From the NCBI RefSeq assembly GCF_000425065.1, contig NZ_AULB01000011.1:186001-250000 (forward strand): DNA of 64,000 nucleotides, in the 5' to 3' direction. The DNA is from Actinomadura rifamycini DSM 43936. Lineage in GTDB: Bacteria > Actinomycetota > Actinomycetes > Streptosporangiales > Streptosporangiaceae. A program made the position numbers and the translations under genes. Shown here in pieces: positions 17,327 to 26,400 of this stretch; position 1 is the stretch's first letter, and every line of letters begins with the position of its first letter. The notes below the pieces were generated by a model. The model did no database searches. It was not told the DNA's origin and worked only from the letters and a program-made list of their open reading frames with translations.

Positions 17327-18069
17327 TTCGCTCCCTTGGCCACGAAGGCGTCGCGGTGGGCGTCGCCCGCGCCGACGAGGTTCAGTTCGAAGGTGAGGCC
17401 CTGCTCGAAGCGGTAGCTGCGCTTGACGTCGACCGGGTCGATGCCGTTCAGCGACTCCTTCGCGCGCCGGATGACGTACCGGTCCTTGGCGGCGATGTTC
17501 GCGGCGACCTCCAGGGCCTTGTCGCGCAGGCCGTCCGCCGGGACGACCTCCAGCACCGATCCGTGCCGGTGCAGCTCGTCCGCCGTGACGTTGCGGCACG
17601 TGTAGACCATCGCGCGCATCAGGTGCTGCGGGACGAGCCGCGCCAGGTGCGTCGCGGCGCCGAGGGCGCCCCGGTCCACTTCGGGAAGCCCGAAGTAGGC
17701 GTCGTCCGACGCGATCACGATGTCGGCGTTGCCGGCGAGCCCGATCCCGCCGCCCAGGCAGAACCCGTGCACCGCGGCGATCACCGGGACCTCGCAGTCG
17801 TAGACGGCCGCGAAGGCCGCGTAGCAGCCCCGGTTGGCGCCCACCAGCGCGGTGTGCCCCTCCGTGGACTGCATCTCCTTGATGTCGACGCCCGCGTTGA
17901 AGCCGCGGCCCTCGGCGCGGAGCACGACGGCCCCCACCTGCGGGTCCCGTCCGGCCGCGAGCACCGCGTCCGCCAGTTCGTGCCAGCCCGCGACGGTCAG
18001 CGCGTTGACCGGCGGGGCGTCCACGACGATCTCGGCGACCCCGTCCCGGGTCGTGGTGGAGACTCCCAT
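17323..18069 (-). CDS. echA20: EchA20, crotonase-fold ring-D hydrolase
   Basis: A 248-residue crotonase-superfamily enzyme. It has the oxyanion-hole segments GRGFNAGVDIKEMQ and CLGGGIGLAGNADI, and LPEVDRGALGAATHLARLVPQHLM. All are near-copies of mycobacterial EchA20, which opens steroid ring D by hydrolysis of HIEC-CoA. First gene of the echA20-ipdA-ipdB-ipdC operon, all joined by overlapping codons. The KstR2-type operator at 18083-18096 lies 14 bp upstream, and a short AAAGG precedes ATG 18069. Confidence 0.9.
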   Translation of the reverse strand: MGVSTTTRDGVAEIVVDAPPVNALTVAGWHELADAVLAAGRDPQVGAVVLRAEGRGFNAGVDIKEMQSTEGHTALVGANRGCYAAFAAVYDCEVPVIAAVHGFCLGGGIGLAGNADIVIASDDAYFGLPEVDRGALGAATHLARLVPQHLMRAMVYTCRNVTADELHRHGSVLEVVPADGLRDKALEVAANIAAKDRYVIRRAKESLNGIDPVDVKRSYRFEQGLTFELNLVGAGDAHRDAFVAKGAK

Positions 18070-18082
18070 GCGCTACCTTTCC

Positions 18083-18096
18083 ACCAAACATTTGTT
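18083..18096. promoter_or_regulatory. KstR2-type operator in the divergent echA20/SDR promoter
   Basis: ACCAAACATTTGTT fits the palindromic KstR2 layout AnCAAGnnCTTGnT, with the inner G/C pair changed symmetrically to A/T, so dyad symmetry is retained. With flanks it matches the fadE30 site over 18 of 20 bases. It lies between the divergent starts of echA20 (18069) and the SDR (18150) and can control both. Confidence 0.78.
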
Positions 18097-18149
18097 AGAA
18101 CTGACCGTAGCAGAGGTGCAAAAGGAGGCGGGATGCCCGAGGTGGTGGG

Positions 18150-18923
18150 ATGTCACTGACGCTGGACCTGAGCGGGAAGACCGTCGTGGTCACCGGAGGC
18201 GTGCGCGGCGTGGGCGCGGGCATCAGCCGCGCCTTCCTGGCGGCGGGCGCCGACGTGGTGGCCGTCGGCCGCCGCGACCCCGACGCGCTGCCCGAGGCGG
18301 ACGGACGCGCGGCGCGGTTCGTCTCGCTGGACGTGCGCAAGCCGGAGGCCGTCGAGGAGTTCATGAACGGGCTCGACCGCGTCGACGTGCTCGTCAACAA
18401 CGCGGGCGGCGGCCCCTTCCTGCCCCTCGCCGACGGGGAGCTGCGCACCCACGCGAAGATCATCGAGCTGAACCTGACCGCGCCGCTGCTCATGGCCCGG
18501 GCCGCCTACCCGCGGATGCGCGAGCTGGACACCGGCGGCTCGGTCATCAACATCGGCAGCGTCAGCGGCGTCCGGCCGTCGCCCGGGACGTCCGCCTACG
18601 GCGCCGCCAAGGCCGGGCTGCACAGCCTCACCCGGTCCCTGGCCGTCGAGTGGGCGCCGCACGTCCGGGTGAACACGCTGATCCTCGGCATGATCCGCAC
18701 CGAGACGGCGCACCTGCACTACGGCGACGAGGAGGGCATCGCCGCCGTCGGCCGCACCGTCCCGATGGGCCGCCTCGGCACCCCCGACGAGGTCGGCGGG
18801 GCCTGCGTCTACCTGGCGTCCGACCTGGCCTCCTACGTCACCGGCACCGAGATGCTGCTGCACGGCGGGGGCGAGCGCCCCGCCTTCCTGGACGCCGCCA
18901 CCGTGAACAAGGAGACACGATGA
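18150..18923 (+). CDS. Short-chain dehydrogenase of the KstR2 regulon (Rv3549c-like)
   Basis: A 257-residue classical SDR. It has VTGGVRGVGAGIS, NNAGG, the catalytic Ser in NIGSVSG, and Tyr/Lys in SAYGAAKAGLHSL. The place divergent from echA20 and upstream of a second SDR is the same as Rv3549c in M. tuberculosis, whose exact step in HIP breakdown is not settled. GAGG lies 7 nt before ATG 18150. A stronger AAAGGAGG further upstream instead faces an 8-codon open frame overlapping this start. It overlaps the next gene by 4 nt. Confidence 0.85.
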   Translation: MSLTLDLSGKTVVVTGGVRGVGAGISRAFLAAGADVVAVGRRDPDALPEADGRAARFVSLDVRKPEAVEEFMNGLDRVDVLVNNAGGGPFLPLADGELRTHAKIIELNLTAPLLMARAAYPRMRELDTGGSVINIGSVSGVRPSPGTSAYGAAKAGLHSLTRSLAVEWAPHVRVNTLILGMIRTETAHLHYGDEEGIAAVGRTVPMGRLGTPDEVGGACVYLASDLASYVTGTEMLLHGGGERPAFLDAATVNKETR

Positions 18924-19828
18924 TCTGCAAGGACCGCGTCGTCGCCGTCACCGGGGCCGGCCGCGGCCTCGGCCGCGCGCACGCCCTCGAGTTCGCCCGG
19001 CAGGGCGCCCTCGTCGTCGTCAACGACCTCGGCGTCGCCCGCGACGGCACCGGGGATGCCGCCGGCGGCCCCGCGCAGGAGGTCGTCCGGGAGATCGAGG
19101 CGCTCGGCGGGAAGGCCGTCGCCAGCACCGACGACATCGCCACCGACGCCGGCGCCGCCGCGCTCGTCCGCACCGCCGTCGAGACGTTCGGGCGGCTGGA
19201 CGTCCTGGTCAACAACGCCGGGTTCCTGCGCGACCGGATGCTCGTCAACCTCTCCGAGGACGAGTGGGACGCGGTCATGCGCGTCCACCTCAAGGGCCAC
19301 TTCCTGCCGCTCAAGCACGCGGGCCTGCACTGGCGCGCCGAGAGCAAGGCGGGCCGCCCCGTGGACGCCCGGGTGATCAACACCTCGTCCGGCGCCGGTC
19401 TGCTCGGCAGCGTCGGGCAGGGCAACTACTCGGCGGCCAAGGCCGGCATCGTCGGCCTCACCCTCGTCGCGTCCGCCGAGCTGGGCCGGTACGGGGTGAC
19501 GGTCAACGCGATCGCGCCCGCCGCCCGCACCCGGATGACCGAGGAGGTCTTCGCGCAGACGATGGCCGCGCCCGGCGAGGGCGAGTTCGACGCGATGGCC
19601 CCCGAGAACGTGTCCCCGCTCGTCGTCTGGCTCGGCTCGGCCGGGTCCCGCGACGTCACCGGCCGCGTCTTCGAGGCCGAGGGCGGCAAGATCTGCGTGA
19701 TGGACGCCTTCCGGCACGGCCCGACGGCCGACAAGGGCGCCCGCTGGGACCCGGCCGAGGTCGGCGAGGTCGTCGCCGGCCTGCTCGCGCAGGCCCCCGC
19801 CCCCGAGCCGGTCTACGGCGCGTCCTGA
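18920..19828 (+). CDS. Short-chain dehydrogenase of the KstR2 regulon (Rv3548c-like)
   Basis: A 302-residue SDR with a longer loop after the first beta strand (NDLGVARDGTGDAAGGPAQ). That loop is typical of hydroxyacyl-CoA dehydrogenases related to peroxisomal multifunctional enzyme domains. It has TGAGRGLGRAHA, NNAGFLRDRM, NTSSGAG and NYSAAKAG with the catalytic Tyr/Lys. Length and place match Rv3548c (about 304 residues). ATG 18920 overlaps the preceding stop. It probably oxidises a 3-hydroxyacyl-CoA from the C/D-ring pathway (inference). Confidence 0.85.
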   Translation: MICKDRVVAVTGAGRGLGRAHALEFARQGALVVVNDLGVARDGTGDAAGGPAQEVVREIEALGGKAVASTDDIATDAGAAALVRTAVETFGRLDVLVNNAGFLRDRMLVNLSEDEWDAVMRVHLKGHFLPLKHAGLHWRAESKAGRPVDARVINTSSGAGLLGSVGQGNYSAAKAGIVGLTLVASAELGRYGVTVNAIAPAARTRMTEEVFAQTMAAPGEGEFDAMAPENVSPLVVWLGSAGSRDVTGRVFEAEGGKICVMDAFRHGPTADKGARWDPAEVGEVVAGLLAQAPAPEPVYGAS

Positions 19829-19853
19829 CCCCGGACCGCCCGCCGGCCCCGGG

Positions 19854-20801
19854 TCAGGCGTTCGCGGCGTCGCGCAGCACGCTGCTCGGCGCGGCGCCGC
19901 GAACCCGCTTGAACGCGTTGCTGAACGCGAACCCGTCGGCGTACCCGACGCGCCGCGCCACCGACGCCACCGTCGCGCCGGGCTCGCGCAGCAGGTCGGC
20001 GGCCAGCGTCATCCGCCACTCGGTGAGGTAGGCCAGCGGTGGGCGGCCGACCAGCTCGGCGAACCGCCGCGCGAACACCGCCCGCGACTGCCCCGCCTCG
20101 GCCGCAAGCTCCGCCACCGTCCACGGCCGCGCGGGGCTCTCGTGCAGCAGCCGCAGCGCGCGCCCGACGTGCGGGTCGCCGAGCGCCCGGTACCCGGCGG
20201 GCGGCTCGGCGTCCGGCCGCGCGAACCACGCCCGCAGCGCCCGCACCAGCAGCATGTCCAGCAGCCGGTCCAGGATGATCTGCTGGCCCGGCTCCTCCCG
20301 CGCGACCTCGACCGCCAGCAGGTCCAGCAGCGGCGCGAAGTCCGGCCGCGCCGGGACGACCGCCAGCGGGGGCAGCGCCTCCAGCAGCCGCTCGGACACG
20401 TCGCCGCGCATCGGGTACTCGGCGGTGACGAACAGGTCCGAGCCGTCCGGCACGAGCCCGAACGTGCGCGGCCCGAGCCGGAAGTTGTGCCCGGCGGTCG
20501 CGGGGCCGCCGTCGACCGCGTAGCAGCGGTCGGCGTCCAGCACCACGATCTCCGGTTCGGCGCCCGGCCGGTCCCCGGCGACGATCGGGGCGCCGCCCCG
20601 CAGCAGCACGATGTCCCCCCGCCCGGCCCGCACCGGCTCCCCGCCGTCGCGGGAGATCCAGCCGGTGCCCCGGAGCATCGTGGCGAGCGACAGCGGCGCG
20701 GGCGCCGCGAAGCGCACCGCCCACGGAGGTTGCGCCACGGAGCGGCAGTACACGGCCCCGCGGGCCCGCACCCCGGCCAGCAGGTCGTCCAGAAGGTCCA
20801 T
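19854..20801 (-). CDS. AraC-family regulator with cupin-type sensor domain
   Basis: A 315-residue protein. The N-terminal beta-rich AraC cupin domain spans about 1-190 (PPWAVRFAAPAPLSL, GDIVLLRGGAPIVAG). The C-terminal double HTH spans about 205-310 (WTVAELAAEAGQSRAVFARRF and VASVARRVGYADGFAFSNAFKRVRG). Members with this layout often control a neighbouring small reductase gene. The NmrA-like gene at 20875 is divergent with a 73-bp gap and is the likely target. Confidence 0.85.
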   Translation of the reverse strand: MDLLDDLLAGVRARGAVYCRSVAQPPWAVRFAAPAPLSLATMLRGTGWISRDGGEPVRAGRGDIVLLRGGAPIVAGDRPGAEPEIVVLDADRCYAVDGGPATAGHNFRLGPRTFGLVPDGSDLFVTAEYPMRGDVSERLLEALPPLAVVPARPDFAPLLDLLAVEVAREEPGQQIILDRLLDMLLVRALRAWFARPDAEPPAGYRALGDPHVGRALRLLHESPARPWTVAELAAEAGQSRAVFARRFAELVGRPPLAYLTEWRMTLAADLLREPGATVASVARRVGYADGFAFSNAFKRVRGAAPSSVLRDAANA

Positions 20802-20874
20802 GCCGAGACGATCTCACATGCCTTCGAGACGCACGGCCATGGAACGTCTCGGCGCCCGCTGGTGTGCTGGGCGC

Positions 20875-21729
20875 ATGACCGAATCACCGATTCTCGTACT
20901 CGGCGCCCGAGGCAAGACCGGCCGCCGCGTCACCGCCCGCCTCACCGCCCTCGGCGTCCCCGTCCGCGCCGCGTCCCGCTCGACCGGGACGATCTTCGAG
21001 TGGGCCGACCGGGACACCTGGGGCCCCGCGTTGGACGGCGCCCGCGCCGTCTACCTCGTCCCGATGAACGAGAGCGTCGACCAGGACGCCGTCGCCGAGT
21101 TCGCGGACGCCGCCGTCGCGGCGGGCGTCCGGCGGCTCGTGCTGCTCGCGGCGCGCGGCGCCGGCGGCGGGCCGCAGCCCGCCCAGGAGCCCGCCGAACG
21201 CGCCGTCCGCGCGTCGGGCGCGGAGTGGACGATCCTGCGCCCGGCGTGGTTCGCGCAGAACTTCAGCGAGGACTTCTTCCGCGAACCCCTGCTGGCGGGC
21301 GCGCTCGCGCTGCCCACCGGCGAGGGGCGCGAGGCGTTCGTGGACGCCGGGGACATCGCCGACGTCGCCGTCGCCGCGCTCACCGGCGCCGGCCACGCGG
21401 GGGAGGTGTACGAGCTGTCGGGGCCGGAGCCGCTGACGTTCGGCGCCGCCGTGCGGATGATCGCGGAGGCGTCGGGGCGCGAGATCCGGTACACGCCGGT
21501 GGAGGTGCCGGAGTTCACCGCGATGCTGGAGTCGCTGGGGGTGCCGGCCGCGTTCGCGGAGATGCTGGCGGGCCTGCTGACGACCCTCCGCGACGGCGAC
21601 GGGGACCGGGTGGGCGACGGCGTCCGCCGCGCGCTCGGCCGGGACCCCCGCCCGTTCGCCGAGTACGTGAAGGAGGCGGCCGCCGCCGGCGCCTGGGCGG
21701 CGGCGCCCGCCGATCAGCGCGGCCGGTAG
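20875..21729 (+). CDS. NmrA-like NAD(P)H-binding oxidoreductase
   Basis: A 284-residue atypical SDR. The Rossmann motif is LGARGKTGRRVTARL at 9-23. It lacks the Tyr-x3-Lys pair of classical SDRs, and WTILRPAWFAQNF is typical of the NmrA/NAD(P)H-azoreductase group. It may be a quinone or azo reductase, or a redox sensor. Divergent from the AraC regulator. Its 3' end overlaps the kinase gene on the other strand by 16 bp (21714-21729). Confidence 0.8.
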   Translation: MTESPILVLGARGKTGRRVTARLTALGVPVRAASRSTGTIFEWADRDTWGPALDGARAVYLVPMNESVDQDAVAEFADAAVAAGVRRLVLLAARGAGGGPQPAQEPAERAVRASGAEWTILRPAWFAQNFSEDFFREPLLAGALALPTGEGREAFVDAGDIADVAVAALTGAGHAGEVYELSGPEPLTFGAAVRMIAEASGREIRYTPVEVPEFTAMLESLGVPAAFAEMLAGLLTTLRDGDGDRVGDGVRRALGRDPRPFAEYVKEAAAAGAWAAAPADQRGR

Positions 21730-23249
21730 TCCGCCAGGTAGCGGCGGACCCGCTCCGCGTAGGCCCGCTGCTCCTCCGGGACGCCGCCCGCCTTGACCAC
21801 CGTCTCGGACGACGTGCGGTACGTGGCGGCGAGGTTCAGCGCGGGATCGCCCGGGACGCCTTCGAGGTCCTTGCCCCAGTAGCACAGGAAGCGGCCCATC
21901 GCCGGGATCGACAGCTCCGGCGTGATCTCCGCCGGGCGGGGTTCGGGGTTGTCGAGGCCGCCGGGCTGCCAGTGCACGAGGACGCGCGGCGTCCAGCGGG
22001 CGATCCCGTACTCGTCCTTCGCCGGGTCCGCCAGGTGCGGGTCGAAGCCGCTCTCCGCCTTGAGCATCGCGGCGATCAGCGCCGGGCTCAGCCCGGGCAT
22101 CTCGCACCATTCCCCGGCCTCGACGATGAGGCCGCGGTACTCCTCCGGCACGTCGGAGCCGGGCCGGAACCAGCGCGCGCCGGCGGCGCCGGCCGCGCCG
22201 GTCGCCGCCGCGCCGCCGCCCGCCTCGCCGACCACCCAGAACGCGGCGCCCGCCGCGACGGCGCAGGCCAGCGCGCCCGCCGCGGCGAGGACGGCCCGGC
22301 GCCGGCGGCGCGGGGAGCCCGCGCCCGGGACGGTCCGCGGCGCGTCCCGGCCGGACGCCGGGGAGGCGGCGGGGAGCGGCCCGGCCGCCCCCTCGGGAAC
22401 CTCGGCGCCCTCGGACACCTCGCCCCCCTCGGGGATCTCCAGGCCCTCCAGCGCGGCCCCGAACGCGGCCGCCGTCGGCCAGCGCCGCTCCCGGTCGGGT
22501 TCGAGCGCCCGCAGCACCGCCGCGTCCACCTCCGGCGGGATCCCCGGGCGGACCTCGCCCGGCGGGCGGACCGGGGCGCCGGGCGGCTCCCCGGTGAGCA
22601 GGTGGTAGGCGAGGGCGCCGAGCCCGTAGACGTCGGCGCGGTGGTCGGGCGCCCCGTCGACCTGGGTCTGCTCGGGCGCCATGTAGCCGGGCGACCCGGC
22701 GGGCAGCGTCAGGCTGGACAGGTGGTCGCCGGTCCGCGCGATGCCCAGGTCGGCGATCATGACGCGTTCGCCGCCGCCCGGCGCCGTGCGCAGCAGCACG
22801 TTCGACGGCTTGAGGTCCCGGTGGACGATCCCGAGGTCGTGCAGGTCCTGCGCGCCGCGCGCGATCTCGCGGGCGAGGGCCAGGGCGTCCGCGAGCGCGC
22901 CCGGCCCGGCGTCCGGCCCGGCGGACGGGCCGCCGGACGGGTCGGCGGCGAGCCGCTCCTCCAGCGTGCCGCGGTCGGCGTAGGTCATCACGAAGTACGG
23001 GCGCCCGCCGGGCAGCTCGCCGATGTCGAAGACCTGCACGAGCCGGTGCGAGTCGGCGCGGCGCAGCAGCCGGGCCTCCTGGACGAACCGCTCCCGCACG
23101 TCGGCGTGGAGCGTCCAGTGCTCGCCGAGAATCTTGATCGCGACGGGGGCGTCGAGGTCCGGGTCGTGGCCGAGCCACACGGACGCGAACCCGCCCGTCC
23201 CGAGGAGGCGGTCGATCCGGTAGCGGCCGGCGGCGCTGGGTGTGCTCAC
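21714..23249 (-). CDS. Membrane Ser/Thr protein kinase fused to an extracellular lysozyme-like (SLT) domain
   Basis: A 511-residue protein. The Hanks-type kinase domain covers about 9-270, with GTGGFASV, Lys39 in VAIKIL, the catalytic loop HRDLKPSN (Asp145), DLG in place of DFG (Asp167), and GSPGYMAPEQ. A Pro/Glu-rich juxtamembrane linker and an Arg cluster precede one transmembrane helix (about 315-340). The external part (about 365-511) has MLKAESGFDPHL, with the Glu-Ser signature of transglycosylase SLT folds, and YGIARWTP. It would sense, bind or cut peptidoglycan outside and signal inside. Start GTG 23249. Confidence 0.85.
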   Translation of the reverse strand: MSTPSAAGRYRIDRLLGTGGFASVWLGHDPDLDAPVAIKILGEHWTLHADVRERFVQEARLLRRADSHRLVQVFDIGELPGGRPYFVMTYADRGTLEERLAADPSGGPSAGPDAGPGALADALALAREIARGAQDLHDLGIVHRDLKPSNVLLRTAPGGGERVMIADLGIARTGDHLSSLTLPAGSPGYMAPEQTQVDGAPDHRADVYGLGALAYHLLTGEPPGAPVRPPGEVRPGIPPEVDAAVLRALEPDRERRWPTAAAFGAALEGLEIPEGGEVSEGAEVPEGAAGPLPAASPASGRDAPRTVPGAGSPRRRRRAVLAAAGALACAVAAGAAFWVVGEAGGGAAATGAAGAAGARWFRPGSDVPEEYRGLIVEAGEWCEMPGLSPALIAAMLKAESGFDPHLADPAKDEYGIARWTPRVLVHWQPGGLDNPEPRPAEITPELSIPAMGRFLCYWGKDLEGVPGDPALNLAATYRTSSETVVKAGGVPEEQRAYAERVRRYLADYRPR

Positions 23250-23489
23250 GTCTACCCATGGTGACTCATCGGAGGCTTCCGCGCACTACGTTGCGTGATG
23301 ATTTAAGTACGCCCCGCCGTGGAGGGAATGGCGGCGCCCGTGGACGCGTTGTGGTTCGGGCGCCGCGGGAAAAATGGATCGCTCCGCCGGGAGCCGTCCG
23401 GCTACCGTGCATAGGTTCCGAGGGCGGCGCCCGATGAGACCTGGCCGAGGCAGGGGCGCGACGCCCGCGGCCTATCCTTGTCAACGGTT

Positions 23490-26400
23490 ATGAGGACGCC
23501 TGTGAGATCGCCGCTCGCCGACCTGCGCGCGCGCCTGCCCGAACTGATGACGCGCGACCGCAGCAGGCTGCGCCGCCGCATCGACGGCACCGAGAAGATC
23601 AAGGACGCCGCGCGGCGGGCGAAGGTCGCCGAGGAGGTCGCCGCCGAGGTCGCGGCCGCCGAGCGCCGTGTCGAGCGGCGCCGCGCCGCCGTCCCGGCGA
23701 TCACCTACCCGGCCGAGCTGCCGGTCTCGCAGAAGAAGGACGACATCCTCGCGGCCGTCCGCGACCACCAGGTCGTGATCGTCGCGGGCGAGACGGGGTC
23801 CGGGAAGACGACGCAGATCCCGAAGATCTGCCTGGAGCTGGGCCGCGGCGTGCTCGGGTCCATCGGCCACACGCAGCCGCGCCGGCTCGCCGCCCGCACC
23901 GTCGCCGACCGTATCGCCGAGGAGCTCGGCACCGAACTGGGCGACGCCGTCGGCTACAAGGTGCGGTTCACCGACCGGTCGAGCGACGACACGCTCGTCA
24001 AGCTGATGACGGACGGCATCCTGCTCGCCGAGATCCAGACGGACCGGCTGCTGCGGCAGTACGACACGCTGATCATCGACGAGGCGCACGAGCGCAGCCT
24101 CAACATCGACTTCCTGCTCGGGTACATCAGGGAGATCCTGCCGAAGCGCCCCGACCTCAAGGTGATCATCACCTCCGCGACGATCGACCCGGAGCGGTTC
24201 TCCCGGCACTTCGGCGACGCCCCGATCGTGGAGGTGTCCGGCCGCACCTACCCGGTCGAGGTCCGGTACCGGCCGGTCACCGACCCCGACGACCCGTCCG
24301 CCGACCCGGACCGCGACCAGATCCAGGCGATCATCGACGCGGTGGACGAGCTGGGCCGCGAGGCCCCCGGGGACGTGCTGGTGTTCCTCAGCGGCGAACG
24401 GGAGATCCGCGACACCGCGGAGGCGCTGACCAAGCACCTCGCGCGGCAGCGGGGGACCACCGAGGTCCTGCCGCTGTACGCGCGCCTGTCGGCGGCCGAG
24501 CAGCACCGCGTGTTCCAGCCGCACCGCGGGCGCCGCGTCGTCCTGGCGACGAACGTCGCGGAGACGTCCCTGACCGTCCCCGGCATCAAGTACGTCGTCG
24601 ACCCGGGCACCGCCCGGATCTCCCGCTACAGCCACCGGCTGAAGGTGCAGCGGCTCCCGATCGAGCCGGTGTCGCAGGCGTCGGCGAACCAGCGCAAGGG
24701 CCGCTGCGGCCGCGTCTCCGAGGGCGTGTGCATCCGGCTGTACTCCGAGGAGGACTTCGAGTCCCGCCCGGAGTTCACCGATCCCGAGATCCTGCGCACG
24801 AACCTCGCGTCCGTCATCCTGCAGATGACGGCCCTCGGGCTCGGCGACATCGCCGCGTTCCCGTTCGTCGAGCCGCCGGACCGCCGCAACGTCAAGGCGG
24901 GCGTCGACCTGCTGCACGAGCTGGGCGCGATCGACCCGGCCGAGAAGGACCCGCGCAAGCGCCTCACCCCGCTCGGCCGCCGCCTCGCGCAGCTGCCGAT
25001 CGACCCGCGGCTGGCCCGCATGGTCCTGGAGGCCGACCGCAACGGCTGCGTCCGCGAGGTCCTCGTCATCGCCGCCGCGCTGTCCATCCAGGACCCGCGG
25101 GAGCGGCCCGCCGAGCACCAGCAGGCGGCCGACGAGAAGCACCGCCGGTTCGCCGACCCGACCTCCGACTTCCTCGCCTACCTGAACCTGTGGAACTACC
25201 TGCGCGAGCGGCAGAAGGAGCTGTCGGGCAGCGCGTTCCGCCGCATGTGCAAGAACGAGTTCCTGCACTTCCTGCGCATCCGCGAATGGCAGGACCTGCA
25301 CGGCCAGCTCAAGCAGGTCGCCAAGTCCCTCGGCGTCACCCTGAACGACGCCGACGCCGCGCCCGACCGCGTCCACGTGTCGCTGCTGTCCGGCCTGCTG
25401 TCGCACATCGGGCTGATGGACGCGCCCGGACGGTCCGAGCGGGCGGGACGCGGAGACCCGGCCAAGCGCGAGAAACCGCGGCGCGGCCACGAGTACATCG
25501 GGGCGCGCGGCGCGAAGTTCGCCGTGTTCCCCGGGTCCGCGCTGTTCAAGAAGCCGCCCCGCTGGGTGATGTCGGCCGAGCTCGTCGAGACGTCCCGGCT
25601 GTGGGGCCGGATCAACGCCAAGATCGAGCCCGAGTGGGTCGAGCCGCTCGCCGGGCACCTGGTGAAGCGCAGCTACAGCGAGCCGCACTGGTCGAAGAAG
25701 CAGGCCGCGGTCATGGCGCGCGAGAAGGTCACCCTCTACGGCGTCCCGATCGTCGCGGACCGCCGCGTCAACTACGGCTCGATCGACCCGGAGCTGTCGC
25801 GCGAGCTGTTCATCCGGCACGCGCTCGTCGAGGGCGACTGGGAGACCCACCACAGGTTCTTCCACGACAACCGGGCCCTGCTCGACGAGGTCGAGGAGTT
25901 GGAGCACCGCGCCCGCCGCCGCGACATCCTCGTGGACGACGAGACGCTGTTCGACTTCTACGACGCCCGGATCCCCGCGGACGTCGTGTCGGGCCGGCAC
26001 TTCGACGCCTGGTGGAAGAAGGCGCGCCGCACCGACCCCGACCTGCTCGGGTTCGAGAAGTCGATGCTCATCAACGACTCCGCCGACGGGGTCAGCGAGG
26101 CCGACTACCCGGACGTGTGGAAGCAGGGCCCGCTGCGGCTGCGGCTGACGTACCAGTTCGAGCCGGGCGCGGACGCCGACGGCGTGACCGTCCACATCCC
26201 GGTGCAGGTCCTCAACCAGGTCCGCCCGGACGGCTTCGAGTGGCAGGTCCCCGGCCTGCGCGCCGAACTGGTCACCGAGCTGATCCGGTCGCTGCCCAAG
26301 CAGCTGCGGGTCAACTTCGTGCCCGCGCCCGACTACGCCCGCAAGGTCCTCGACCGGGTCGCGCCGCGCAGCGAACCGCTCCTGGACGCGCTGGAGCGCG

